The notes beneath the pieces were generated by a model that saw only the letters and a list, made by a program, of their open reading frames with translations, had not been told where the DNA came from and made no database searches. Of a DNA stretch of 64,000 nt, positions 27,088 to 35,575 are shown piece after piece. The DNA comes from Clostridium massiliamazoniense (GTDB lineage Bacteria; Bacillota; Clostridia; Clostridiales; Clostridiaceae): positions 1,581,501 through 1,645,500 of the forward strand of contig NZ_LN879468.1 in the NCBI RefSeq assembly GCF_001403635.1, given 5' to 3'. The position numbers and the translations under genes were made by a program. Numbering within the stretch: the first letter of the stretch is position 1; every line of letters starts with the position of its first letter.

Positions 27088-27422
27088 CTGCCAAGATAGC
27101 TATATAGGTACAAAATGCTGTGACCATTGAACTAGTACTAGAAGCTCTTTATTTTTGAACAACAGTTTCGTAAGTGACTATCTAAATCTTGATTTAGTTA
27201 TAGGAACTTACTCAGCAAGCAATGCGAGTCGAGTTTCCTTTTAAAAGAAGCTCAGTGCTAAACGAACTGAGTAACTTCTAGTTACCAAATCACAGATTTG
27301 GACTATCAGTTAAACAAAATGAGTTTGGAAATTTCAGAAACTGTTGTAGAAAAAATATTAGAGCTTTTTTACGTAGGTGAGTGGTCACAAATGATGAACC
27401 TATATAGCTAGATAAAAGGCAG
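27088..27422. repeat. 335-bp element with ~80-bp imperfect inverted arms
   Basis: The left arm (27088-27169) and the right arm (27337-27422, reverse complement) share in the same order CTGCC, TAGCTATATAGGT, TGTGACCA, AAGCTCT and ACAACAGTTTC. The roughly 167-bp centre holds more hairpins: CTAAATC/GATTTAG (27182-27197), GAAG-CTCAGT/ACTGAG-CTTC (27247-27278) and CCAAATC/GATTTGG (27285-27301). There is no ORF. It could be a MITE-like mobile element or remnant, or encode a large folded RNA. The right end recurs at 181-229. Confidence 0.75.
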
Positions 27423-27456
27423 AGAGGATGTATCTGTAATTTGATACATCCTCTTT
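27423..27456 (-). terminator. nrdB terminator, GGATGTATC family
   Basis: AGAGGATGTATC / GATACATCCTCT stem about 30 bp past the nrdB stop. Its spacing to the GGCAG end of the element is the same as at 225-262. Confidence 0.75.
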
Positions 27457-27484
27457 TATTCTTATTCTACTTCTTTAAATTATT

Positions 27485-28519
27485 TTATAAATCATCTACT
27501 AGAGCTGTTGCTTTAGCATAAGCTGTTGATCTAGCTTCAAAGAAATCTGTCTTAACTTGGTTTGCATCTGCATGAACGTCTACCCATGGTGCTGGATTTT
27601 CTGTATGTTCTGGATATAATATTTCAAGACCTATACTTCTTAATCTTAAGTTACCTATATATTTTATATAGTTTTCTATTAAAGTTTTATTCATTCCTTC
27701 TATATTATTACCTATTACATAATGACCCCAAGCAATTTCATTTTCTACTCCAGTCTTAACCATATCTACTAATTCTTTTTCAAATTCTTCAGTGAATATT
27801 TCTGGATTTTCTGTTTTTAACTCAAGTATTATATTTTTAAATAACCATAAATGAGTATTTTCATCTCTATTTATATATCTTATTTCTTGTGCTGAACCTG
27901 GCATTTTTCCGTTTCTCTCTAAGTTATAGAAAAACATAAATCCTGAATAGAAATATACACCCTCTAATATATAGTTTGCCATAACAGCTCTTACAAAGTT
28001 ATGCATTGTTTCATTTTCTAAAAATCTATTATATAAATCACCTATGAATTTATTTCTTCCTAATAGAATTTCATCATCCTTCCATTGGAATAGAATTTCA
28101 TTTCTTTCCTCTGGAGAACATATACTATCTAACATATAGCTGTAACTTTGTGAATGAAGAGCTTCTTGGAAAGCTTGAATAGTTAAGCATAGATTAACTT
28201 CTGATGCTGTTACGTAACTATTTATATTTCCTAAATTAGCTGTTTGTATAGAATCTAAGAATATTAAAAATGATAATATTTTATCATAAGCTGTTTTTTC
28301 ATTTTTAGATAGTTTTTTATAATCCTTTAAATCTTGAGATAAATTAATCTCTTCTGGTATCCAGAAGTTATTCATTGCCTGTCTGTACCAATCAGAAACC
28401 CAAGTATATTTCATATTATTAAAATCATTTAGATTTGTAGTATTACCATTAACTATTCTTTTCTTAGATATTTCTGTATCTCCAAGCTCGTTAAACAAAG
28501 GTTTTTTAGTTATTTCCAT
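27485..28519 (-). CDS. nrdB: Class I ribonucleotide reductase, small (beta) subunit
   Basis: Provides the metal cofactor for reduction of ribonucleotides. Ferritin-like helices carry the ligand set FLDSIQ (Asp), EALHSQSY (Glu, His and the radical Tyr), ILEGVYFY (Glu) and RDENTHLW (Glu, His). The Tyr aligns with E. coli Tyr122, so a tyrosyl-radical type is expected. Of two in-frame ATGs, the one at 28519 has GAGAGG 9 bases upstream; the one at 28528 abuts it. About 344 residues. It follows nrdA by about 19 bases. No nrdI or nrdH is nearby, so class Ia/Ib naming is uncertain. Confidence 0.93.
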   Translation of the reverse strand: MEITKKPLFNELGDTEISKKRIVNGNTTNLNDFNNMKYTWVSDWYRQAMNNFWIPEEINLSQDLKDYKKLSKNEKTAYDKILSFLIFLDSIQTANLGNINSYVTASEVNLCLTIQAFQEALHSQSYSYMLDSICSPEERNEILFQWKDDEILLGRNKFIGDLYNRFLENETMHNFVRAVMANYILEGVYFYSGFMFFYNLERNGKMPGSAQEIRYINRDENTHLWLFKNIILELKTENPEIFTEEFEKELVDMVKTGVENEIAWGHYVIGNNIEGMNKTLIENYIKYIGNLRLRSIGLEILYPEHTENPAPWVDVHADANQVKTDFFEARSTAYAKATALVDDL

Positions 28520-28538
28520 CTTCAACATCCTCTCTTAA

Positions 28539-30767
28539 TTAAGCTGAACAACTTTCACAATCATCCACTGATAGTGATTTGCTTCTAACATAATATATAC
28601 TCTTAACACCACTCTTACAAGCTGTTATATATAAATTCATTATTTGTCTCATTGTAAAATCTGTAGTTATATAAAGATTAAATGATTGCCCTTGGTCTAT
28701 ATGTCTTTGTCTTACTCCATTAGCCTTTACTGATAATTGTTGATCTACATTATAGGCTGATATATAATACCAGAATGTTTCCATTGATAAATTAGGTGCA
28801 GTTTTTGGTGTTATGCTACCTTTTTTCTCTTCTAACCAGAATTTAGCCATTACTGGATCAATACCTTCTGATGTTCCTGCTATAGTTGCAGTTGAACCAT
28901 TTGGTGCTACAGCAAATAAATATCCATTTCTCATACCATGTTCTTTTACTTCTGCTTTTAATTCATTCCATCTATCTGAGTTATAATTTCTTAACTCAAA
29001 GTACTCTCCATTATCCCAATCAGAACCTTCAAAGTAGTTATATCTGCCTTTTTCTTTTGCTATTTTCATACTGGCTTTTATAGCATAATAGTTTATATCT
29101 TCATAAACTTTATCAACAAATTCTAAATGCTTATCTGAATTCCAATGAATTTTGTTGTTAACTAACATATGATGGTATCCTGAAGTTCCAAGACCAACTG
29201 CTCTGTATTTTTTATTTGTTATTTCTGCAAAAGGTACTGAATAGTAGTTTAAGTCTATTACATTATCCATAGCTCTAATTTGTGTTTCAACAATATATTC
29301 TATTTCTTCTTGTGAATTAACATCAATATTTCCAAGAACCATTGATGATAAATTACAAACAACAAAATCTCCTGGTTTAGTTTTTTCAACTACTATTAAA
29401 TCACCGTTAATATCTTTTATTTCTGTTTTTTCAATTTCCATAGCACTCATATTTTGCATTATTTCTGTGCATAAATTTGAAGAATATATCATTCCCTTGT
29501 GCTTATTAGGATTCATTTCATTTACAGTATCTCTATAAAAAGCAAATGGTGTTCCTGTTTCAGAAGCACTCTTTATTATTAATCTAACTATATCTTTAAC
29601 TGACATAACTCTTTTTTCTATTCTTTCATCATTTACACAGTCAAAGTATCTCTTTTCCCATTCTTCTCCATAGAAATCTTCTAGAGAATATCCTTTAACC
29701 TGTCTTATTTCATGAGGACACATCATATACCAGTTCGCATCTATATCTTCTTCTGCTAATTTCCAGAATAGATTAGGGTAAGAAAGTCCTGGGAATATAT
29801 CATGAGCTTTCTTTCTGTCATCTCCATTGTTAGTTCTTAATTGTAAGAATTCTGGTAAATCCTTATGCCATGCATCAAGCCATATTGATATTGAACCATT
29901 TCTTACTCCTAATTGGTCAACAGCTACTGCTGTATCATTAAATAGTTTTATCCATGGAATTACTCCACCTGAAGCACCTTTAAATCCTCTTATACTTGAC
30001 CCTAAAGCTCTAACTTTTCCGATGTAAACTCCCATTCCACCACCAAATTTAGAAACCTTTGAAAAATTATCTAAAGATTTATAGATTCCATTTAAACTAT
30101 CATCTACAGTATCTATAAAACATGAACTTAACTGATAAAAAGGCTTTCTTGCATTTGACATAGTTGGAGTCGCCATAGTTGCCTTTATTGAACTTAATAC
30201 ATTATAAAATCTTTTAGCCCAAGCCACTCTATTTTCCTTCTTTTCTGGTATTGCTAAATGCATAGCTATTCCCATAAACATTTGTTGTGGTAGTTCTAAT
30301 ACTTCTCTAGTATAATCTTGAACCAAATATCTTTTTGCTAAAAGATTTATTCCGCTATATGTAAAAAGAAAATCTCTCTCTGGTTTTATCTCTTTTTCTA
30401 AATCTTCAATATCCTCTTTTGAATAATTTTCAATTATATATTTTCCGTATAATCCTCTTTGTGTAAGATCAGTTATGAAATTATAAAAATTGCAGTAAGG
30501 GTTCTCATCTTCTTTAAGTCCTCTATTTACTTTAACTTGCTCCCTCAATTTAATTGTATAATAATTTGCTGCTATTTTTTGCCACTCTGGCTCTATTTGA
30601 GATGTTAATTCTAGAGAACATTGCATTAAACAATCTTTTATATGATTCTCATCATTTTCATCTCTTATTATATTTTTTAAAGCTTCTTTTAAAGCTTCTT
30701 CTTTATATAATTCTTTATCCTTTAAAAGGCTCATTGCCTCCTTGCACATTTTATCTATTAAAGTCAT
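28539..30767 (-). CDS. nrdA: Class I ribonucleotide reductase, large (alpha) subunit
   Basis: The catalytic subunit, about 742 residues. Visible are LSSCFIDTVDDSLNGIYKSL (first redox Cys), GGGMGVYIGKVRALGSSIRG, NLCTEIM with the thiyl-radical Cys, PNGSTATIAGTSEGIDP and the C-terminal redox tail DDCESCSA. The N-terminus lacks the K-R-D-G type ATP-cone, so classical dATP feedback inhibition is not expected. The open frame extends to 30851, but AGGGGAAAGG before the ATG at 30767 gives MTLIDKMCKEA. Upstream are two NrdR-like boxes. Cotranscribed with nrdB. Confidence 0.93.
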   Translation of the reverse strand: MTLIDKMCKEAMSLLKDKELYKEEALKEALKNIIRDENDENHIKDCLMQCSLELTSQIEPEWQKIAANYYTIKLREQVKVNRGLKEDENPYCNFYNFITDLTQRGLYGKYIIENYSKEDIEDLEKEIKPERDFLFTYSGINLLAKRYLVQDYTREVLELPQQMFMGIAMHLAIPEKKENRVAWAKRFYNVLSSIKATMATPTMSNARKPFYQLSSCFIDTVDDSLNGIYKSLDNFSKVSKFGGGMGVYIGKVRALGSSIRGFKGASGGVIPWIKLFNDTAVAVDQLGVRNGSISIWLDAWHKDLPEFLQLRTNNGDDRKKAHDIFPGLSYPNLFWKLAEEDIDANWYMMCPHEIRQVKGYSLEDFYGEEWEKRYFDCVNDERIEKRVMSVKDIVRLIIKSASETGTPFAFYRDTVNEMNPNKHKGMIYSSNLCTEIMQNMSAMEIEKTEIKDINGDLIVVEKTKPGDFVVCNLSSMVLGNIDVNSQEEIEYIVETQIRAMDNVIDLNYYSVPFAEITNKKYRAVGLGTSGYHHMLVNNKIHWNSDKHLEFVDKVYEDINYYAIKASMKIAKEKGRYNYFEGSDWDNGEYFELRNYNSDRWNELKAEVKEHGMRNGYLFAVAPNGSTATIAGTSEGIDPVMAKFWLEEKKGSITPKTAPNLSMETFWYYISAYNVDQQLSVKANGVRQRHIDQGQSFNLYITTDFTMRQIMNLYITACKSGVKSIYYVRSKSLSVDDCESCSA

Positions 30768-30781
30768 AACCTTTCCCCTCT

Positions 30782-30838
30782 CCACAATATATAGTATATT
30801 TTTTTTATTATTCCGTATCTTGATACAATATGTTGCAT
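30782..30838 (-). promoter_or_regulatory. Two NrdR-like boxes before nrdA
   Basis: On the minus strand ATACTATATATTGTGG (30797-30782) and ATGCAACATATTGTAT (30838-30823) resemble the NrdR consensus ACACTATATATTGTGT. They are 41 bp apart start to start, about four helical turns. Tandem phased boxes are the usual NrdR arrangement. Confidence 0.55.
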
Positions 30839-30981
30839 CCGCACTTATCAATTATAAAGATTTAAATCATTGTTGTAAAACCTTTTTTTTTTAAATTTAT
30901 TTGAATATGTTTATTAAAACTCTTTATTTTTTCTTTTTTCACTGCTTTAAACAAGAAATTCATCAGTTGACAAAAATTTAA

Positions 30982-31012
30982 GCATTAATATCTTTTTCTT
31001 TGATATTAATGC
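30982..31012 (-). terminator. Terminator of the ArsC/Spx-like gene
   Basis: Perfect 11-bp stem GCATTAATATC / GATATTAATGC, 9-base loop, followed on the minus strand by TTAAATTTTTG. Confidence 0.8.
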
Positions 31013-31019
31013 CTAGCCT

Positions 31020-31379
31020 CTACTTATTTAAAATTTCTTTCCATTGGTCTTCTTTAAAACCAACTAAAACTTTATCTTCTAATACAAGTAATGGTCTTTT
31101 TACTAACATTCCATTTGTTGATAGGATTTCTAAAAGCTCATCTTCTGATGCTATTTTTACTTTATCCTTTAAATTTAATTCTCTATACATCATTCCACTT
31201 GTATTGAATAATTTATTTATTGTTAATCCGCTCTTTTCATAAAACTCTTTAAGTTCTTCTTTAGTTGGGTTATCCTCTACTATATGTCTCTCTGTAAACT
31301 CTATATTATTTTCCTTAAGCCATTTTTTAGCCTTTTTACAAGTACTACACTTTGGATATTCTAAAAATGTTATTGCCAT
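31020..31379 (-). CDS. ArsC/Spx/MgsR family protein
   Basis: A 119-residue thioredoxin-fold protein with the CxxC pair in YPKCSTCKKAKKWLKEN, the ArsC-type segment HIVEDNPTKEELKEF, and RPLLVLEDKVLVGF. Family members are either glutaredoxin-linked reductases or RNA-polymerase-binding regulators (Spx, MgsR). No arsenic genes are adjacent, so a true arsenate reductase role is doubtful. Monocistronic, with a hairpin directly after the stop. Confidence 0.88.
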   Translation of the reverse strand: MAITFLEYPKCSTCKKAKKWLKENNIEFTERHIVEDNPTKEELKEFYEKSGLTINKLFNTSGMMYRELNLKDKVKIASEDELLEILSTNGMLVKRPLLVLEDKVLVGFKEDQWKEILNK

Positions 31380-31828
31380 TTTAACTTCCCTCCTAGAATT
31401 CGATACTAATTATTATATAGTATCCTATCTTTACAATCAATATTAAAGTTAATAATTATTAACAAGTAATTATTATTATTTTTTTATAAACTTAATTCAC
31501 ATAAAGTTTTGATTTTAGGTGAATTTTAGTGGAAGTTACGAAGTTATCTAGCTATAGACCTATATCTACTTATCTTCATTTTATAAAAAATTTGAGTGTT
31601 ATAAATATTAATTATTAGGCAAAACAGATTTAATTTAAAATTATATTTAAACACCATAGATATACATATTAATATTGTGAAAAATAAAGTATTGTAAAGC
31701 TAAAAATATAATTAGCTTTCTAGTGGCAAAATATCATAAAAGTTTCAAGTTAATATAATTACATAAATCCCTTATAATTGTATTGATAAATTGCAAGATA
31801 TTATGCATTAAATTTGGGAGATTAAATT
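31380..31828. other. AT-rich intergenic region with a degraded repeat
   Basis: About 450 bp between divergent genes. 31484-31575 is a reverse-oriented, degraded copy of the dispersed repeat: read on the minus strand it has TAGCTAGATAAC, CACTAAAATTCACC and TATGTGAATTAAG in the same order as 42925-42980. Nothing else is seen. Confidence 0.5.
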
Positions 31829-32689
31829 ATGAACCTTATTAAAAAACAAAAAGTATTTGTTGTGGACGCCTTAACAATTATTTTGGGATGCTTTATTGCC
31901 TCATTAGGCGTAAATCTTTTTTTAGTTCACGCTAAGCTTCTTAGTGGTGGTGCTACCGGAATAGGTCTTATATTTGAATATAAGTTTGGCATAAATTCAG
32001 GTATAATTGTTTTATTAATTAACTTACCTTTATTTATACTTAGCTATTTAAAATTAAATAAGAAATTTACAATTTACTCAATTATAGGATCATTATCTTT
32101 ATCCTTATTTCTTGTTGTTACAGCTAAATTTAAACATCTAATAAGTTTAAATGATCCGCTTTTATATTGTATATATGGTGGTGTGCTTTGTGGTATTGGA
32201 TACGGCCTAGTATTCTCTAGAAGTGGTTCAACAGGTGGTACTGATATAATTGCTATGGCAATAAAAAAGAAATACTCTAACTTTAATATAGGAAGCCTTG
32301 GTTTAATTTTAAATTTAATCATAGTTTCAGTAGGTTCCTTAATATTTGGACTACCTGTTGCTCTTTATACTTTAATTTCTATGACAATGCAAAGTATACT
32401 TATAAATAAAGTTACTAAAGGTCTTGGATCTAAACAAATGCTTCTAATTATTACTGATAAAGAAGATGAAGTAGTTGAATACATAATTTCAAATCTTAAT
32501 AGAGGAGTAACATCACTTTTAGCAGAGGGTGAATTCACACACTGCAAAAGAAAAATGTTGTATTGCATAGTTACAACTAGACAAATGATACTGTTAAAAA
32601 CAAAAATACTTGAAATAGATCCTAAAGCCTTCATAAACATAGTTGAAGTTTCTGAGGTTAAAGGAAGAGGATTCCAAGCATTAATTTAA
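31829..32689 (+). CDS. YitT family membrane protein
   Basis: A 286-residue protein: five or six transmembrane segments (from IILGCFIASLGVNLFLV), the conserved LLSGGATGIGLI and GLVFSRSGSTGGTDIIAM motifs, and a soluble C-terminal DUF2179 domain (about 200-286, ending INIVEVSEVKGRGFQAL). This is the standard YitT/YqfU layout. The transported substrate is unknown. GGGAG precedes the ATG, and its own terminator follows. Confidence 0.92.
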   Translation: MNLIKKQKVFVVDALTIILGCFIASLGVNLFLVHAKLLSGGATGIGLIFEYKFGINSGIIVLLINLPLFILSYLKLNKKFTIYSIIGSLSLSLFLVVTAKFKHLISLNDPLLYCIYGGVLCGIGYGLVFSRSGSTGGTDIIAMAIKKKYSNFNIGSLGLILNLIIVSVGSLIFGLPVALYTLISMTMQSILINKVTKGLGSKQMLLIITDKEDEVVEYIISNLNRGVTSLLAEGEFTHCKRKMLYCIVTTRQMILLKTKILEIDPKAFINIVEVSEVKGRGFQALI

Positions 32690-32703
32690 TATAAAATTCA
32701 AGC

Positions 32704-32760
32704 AAAAAAGGATTATCTCTAATAGGAAGTTTTATTCCACCTTGAGATAGTCCTTTTCTT
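32704..32760 (+). terminator. Terminator of the yitT-like gene
   Basis: AAAGGATTATCTC pairs with GAGATAGTCCTTT around a roughly 21-base loop, followed by TCTTTC; an A-run lies on the other side. Confidence 0.8.
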
Positions 32761-32800
32761 TCAAAAGTTTACGTTTATTATAAGATAGTTTTTTAACTGA

Positions 32801-33355
32801 TTATATAGATTTCAAATACTCTTCTTTTCCTAAATTGTATAAATTATTTCCTTCACTATCTATTACAACTATAGCAGGAAAATCTTCTACATAAAGTTTT
32901 CTTATAGCTTCTGTACCTAAATCTTCATAGGCTATAATTTCTACCCTTTTTATACTTTTACTTATTAATGCTGCTGCTCCACCTATAGCCCCTAAGTAAA
33001 TCCCCTTATTTTTAATTATACTTTCAACAACCTCTTCACTTCTATTTCCTTTCCCTATAGTTCCCTTAAGCCCTAAATCCATTAATGCTTTTGTATAACT
33101 ATCCATTCTATAACTTGTTGTTGGTCCTGCTGAACCTATTACTTGTCCTGGTTGTGCTGGTGAAGGTCCAACATAATAAATGAATTCATTTTTTAAATCT
33201 ATTGGTAACTTTTCATTTTTCTCTAAAGTCTCTATAAGTCTCTTATGTGCTGCATCTCTTCCAGTGTAAATAGTTCCTGTTAATAAAACTCTATCTCCTA
33301 CTTTCAACTTTATTAAATCACTTTCTTTTACTGGTAGTTTTAATCTTATCTCCAT
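32801..33355 (-). CDS. Class I fumarate hydratase, beta subunit
   Basis: 184 residues, the C-terminal half of iron-sulfur fumarases or L-tartrate dehydratases. The segment GDRVLLTGTIYTGRDAAHKR carries the substrate-binding loop, and GSAGPTTSYRMDSY and YLGAIGGAAALIS are conserved. The ATG at 33355 follows AAAGGAG; a TTG 6 bases earlier is less likely. It follows the alpha subunit by 14 bases. Fumarase against tartrate dehydratase cannot be settled from sequence alone; fumarase is more likely in this setting. Confidence 0.92.
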   Translation of the reverse strand: MEIRLKLPVKESDLIKLKVGDRVLLTGTIYTGRDAAHKRLIETLEKNEKLPIDLKNEFIYYVGPSPAQPGQVIGSAGPTTSYRMDSYTKALMDLGLKGTIGKGNRSEEVVESIIKNKGIYLGAIGGAAALISKSIKRVEIIAYEDLGTEAIRKLYVEDFPAIVVIDSEGNNLYNLGKEEYLKSI

Positions 33356-33369
33356 ATACAAAACTCCTT

Positions 33370-34212
33370 TTAAATTATAGCTTCTTTATGTCTAGTAGAA
33401 TGACAATTTATATTAACTGCCACTGGTAATCCAGCTATGTGAGTTGGAAATACTTCTATATTTACTGCAAGGGCTGTAGTTCTACCTCCAAAACCTTGAG
33501 GACCAATTCCTAAACTATTTATTTTTTCTAAAAGCTCTTCTTCTAAATCTCTATAAAACTTATCGTCATTTCTTTTATCTAAATCTCTTATTAAAGCTGT
33601 TTTTGCTAAACTTGCAACCTTATCAAAGTTTCCACCTATTCCAACTCCCACTACTATTGGCGGACATGGATTCCCTCCAGCCTTAACTACAGTATCTATA
33701 ATAAAATTTTTAACACCTTCTATACCTTCAGAAGGTTTAAGCATTTTAATAGCACTCATATTCTCAGAGCCAAATCCTTTTGGTGAAAATATTATTTTAA
33801 TCTTATCTCCTTCTACTATTTTGTAATTTATAATAGCTGGTAGATTATTATTACTATTTACTCTCTTTATAGGATCAGAAACAACAGATTTTCTCAAATA
33901 TCCCTCTTCATAAGCATCCCTAACACCATTATTTATACTTTCCTCTAAATTTCCACCAATTAAATGAACATCTTGTCCAACTTCTATAAATACACATGCC
34001 ATACCTGTATCTTGGCATAATGGTTTTTTCTCATTTTCTGCTACTCTATAATTTTCCTCTATTTTTTCTAGAATATCCTTTGCTAAAGGATAACTTTCTT
34101 CATTCTTTAAAATTTCTATTCTATCTTTTACATCTCTTGGAAGATAATAATTAGCTTCTATAGCCAACTCTTTAACTTTAGCTTCTATTACCTTAACATC
34201 TAACTCTCTCAT
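33370..34212 (-). CDS. Class I fumarate hydratase, alpha subunit
   Basis: A 280-residue iron-sulfur hydro-lyase subunit that interconverts fumarate and malate with the beta subunit. The three cluster cysteines lie in LCQDTGMACVF, GGNPCPPIVVG and NINCHSTRH. IIFSPKGFGSENMS is the conserved substrate region, and GIGPQGFGGRTTALAV follows. GGAGG before the ATG at 34212 decides the start. The oxygen-labile [4Fe-4S] type suits an anaerobe. First gene of the two-gene unit. Confidence 0.93.
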   Translation of the reverse strand: MRELDVKVIEAKVKELAIEANYYLPRDVKDRIEILKNEESYPLAKDILEKIEENYRVAENEKKPLCQDTGMACVFIEVGQDVHLIGGNLEESINNGVRDAYEEGYLRKSVVSDPIKRVNSNNNLPAIINYKIVEGDKIKIIFSPKGFGSENMSAIKMLKPSEGIEGVKNFIIDTVVKAGGNPCPPIVVGVGIGGNFDKVASLAKTALIRDLDKRNDDKFYRDLEEELLEKINSLGIGPQGFGGRTTALAVNIEVFPTHIAGLPVAVNINCHSTRHKEAII

Positions 34213-34356
34213 AAAATCCTCCAATCTATAATTAACTCATTATACTTTTATATAAATTAATTATATAACAATCCCCTTTATCTGTTAATTATATTTGTAA
34301 TATTTACCTTAGTCTATCAATATACTTTTACATAAGCATTTAAAAGGAGTATTACC

Positions 34357-34569
34357 GTGAAAAAGTTTAATATAAATATCATAATAATTTTCCTTACCAT
34401 GGTCCTTTTAATTCTTACTATCCATACAACATTTTTAATTTTTAAATTACAAAAAGTTAAATCAATTCCTAAAGGTTCAATAAATGTTTCTCCTCAAGTA
34501 GATGAGTTTATTAAACCTACCTTTAACAAAACTATAAATTATTTAGGTACTGACTCTAGTATTGATTAA
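34357..34569 (+). CDS. Small single-pass membrane protein
   Basis: 70 residues beginning at a GTG with AAAGGAG upstream. Residues 7-28 form one hydrophobic helix (NIIIIFLTMVLLILTIHTTF), followed by a polar tail of about 40 residues. No family recognised. It is bounded by a terminator, which supports it being a real gene. Confidence 0.6.
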   Translation: MKKFNINIIIIFLTMVLLILTIHTTFLIFKLQKVKSIPKGSINVSPQVDEFIKPTFNKTINYLGTDSSID

Positions 34570-34570
34570 A

Positions 34571-34605
34571 AAAAGTGGGCTTAGTTAATTTTACTTGCCC
34601 ACTTT
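34571..34605. terminator. Bidirectional terminator
   Basis: Perfect stem AAAGTGGGC / GCCCACTTT with a 16-base loop; a seven-base U-run on the minus strand makes it strongest for cwlD. Confidence 0.87.
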
Positions 34606-34623
34606 AACTTTGTAAAAATTTAA

Positions 34624-35337
34624 TTATCTAAAGAAAAAAGGTTTACCTGAACTGTCTTTACTTTGAAGCAAATACTTTTCTAATCCATCTTTTATGGCAC
34701 TTGCTATTTTCTGTTGATATTCCTCACTTGCTAATTGTTTAGCTTCTTCTTCATTTGATAAGAAACCACATTCAACAAGTATAGATGCCCCTTGATTATT
34801 ATTTCTTAAAACTCTAACTTCATTCCCAGCATCCTTTGCTACCCTATTATTTTCTTTATCTAGGTACTCTTTTAAAGAATTTTGCATTATATTAGCTAAA
34901 TTTTTACTTAAATCACTGTTAGGTGCATACCAAACTTGAGCTCCTTTATATTTGGCTTGTGGGAATGTATTCTGATGTATGCTTATAAAAACATCACAAT
35001 TTGTTTCTTTTTTCATTTTAGACCTATTAGCTAAATCTTCTCTTTTCTTTTCTTTTACTGTAGCTCCTTTTGTATATAATCCACAATCATCTTCTCTTGT
35101 CATGTATACAGTATATCCAGATTCCTCTAAAATTTTCTTTAGTTTAAGACCTACTGATAAGTTAATATCCTTTTCTAAAACCCCTGCTTTTGAACTAGCA
35201 CCACCATCTATTCCTCCATGCCCTGGATCTATAAGTATAACCTTTGATTTATCATCAGCAAAGGATACAGTGTTAAATAAACAAGTAAATATTATTGCTA
35301 ATAAAAATATTGAAACAAGACCCTTAATTTTTTTCAT
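34624..35337 (-). CDS. cwlD: Germination-specific N-acetylmuramoyl-L-alanine amidase CwlD
   Basis: A 237-residue amidase 3 protein with an N-terminal signal peptide (GLVSIFLLAIIFTCLFNTV). The zinc ligands and catalytic Glu are in LIDPGHGGIDGG, VLEKDINLS, FISIHQN and ILVECGFLSN. CwlD begins muramic-lactam formation in the spore cortex, needed for germination. GGAGGTGAT before the ATG at 35337 fixes the start. In Bacillus cwlD follows the rplM-rpsI genes; here a Na/Pi transporter gene lies between, with the same strand order kept. Confidence 0.9.
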   Translation of the reverse strand: MKKIKGLVSIFLLAIIFTCLFNTVSFADDKSKVILIDPGHGGIDGGASSKAGVLEKDINLSVGLKLKKILEESGYTVYMTREDDCGLYTKGATVKEKKREDLANRSKMKKETNCDVFISIHQNTFPQAKYKGAQVWYAPNSDLSKNLANIMQNSLKEYLDKENNRVAKDAGNEVRVLRNNNQGASILVECGFLSNEEEAKQLASEEYQQKIASAIKDGLEKYLLQSKDSSGKPFFFR

Positions 35338-35479
35338 TCTAATCACCTCCATAAATTTAAATTTATAGGGTTAGTATAACCTTAAAAAAATATTATTATT
35401 ATTTTTTAAAGTTGAAATTCACTTTTATAAAATAAACACATCTCCCTAAATTATTTTTAGTAAAATCCATATGAAATTA

Positions 35480-35512
35480 AAAGCTTATATAAATTAAGTC
35501 TTAATTTACAAA
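35480..35512 (+). repeat. Fragment of dispersed intergenic repeat (tail)
   Basis: AAATTAAGTCTTAATTTACAAA matches the conserved tail of the repeat at 42969-42991. The hairpin part is lost. Confidence 0.5.
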
Positions 35513-35518
35513 TAACAA

Positions 35519-35554
35519 AAGAGGACATATCATAAAATTGATACATCCTCTTCT
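35519..35554 (-). terminator. Na/Pi transporter gene terminator, GGATGTATC family
   Basis: AAGAGGACATATCA / TGATACATCCTCTT stem with two mismatches; TTTTGTTATTT follows on the minus strand. Confidence 0.75.
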
Positions 35555-35575
35555 TCTAATCTTCTACTGAAGAAT

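Noticed and set aside
27088-27422. Insertion sequence
   Set aside because: Long inverted arms but no transposase ORF and only about 335 bp; reported as a MITE-like or RNA element instead.
31020-31379. Arsenate reductase arsC
   Set aside because: The fold matches, but there are no ars genes nearby and the same signature occurs in Spx/MgsR regulators; called at family level only.
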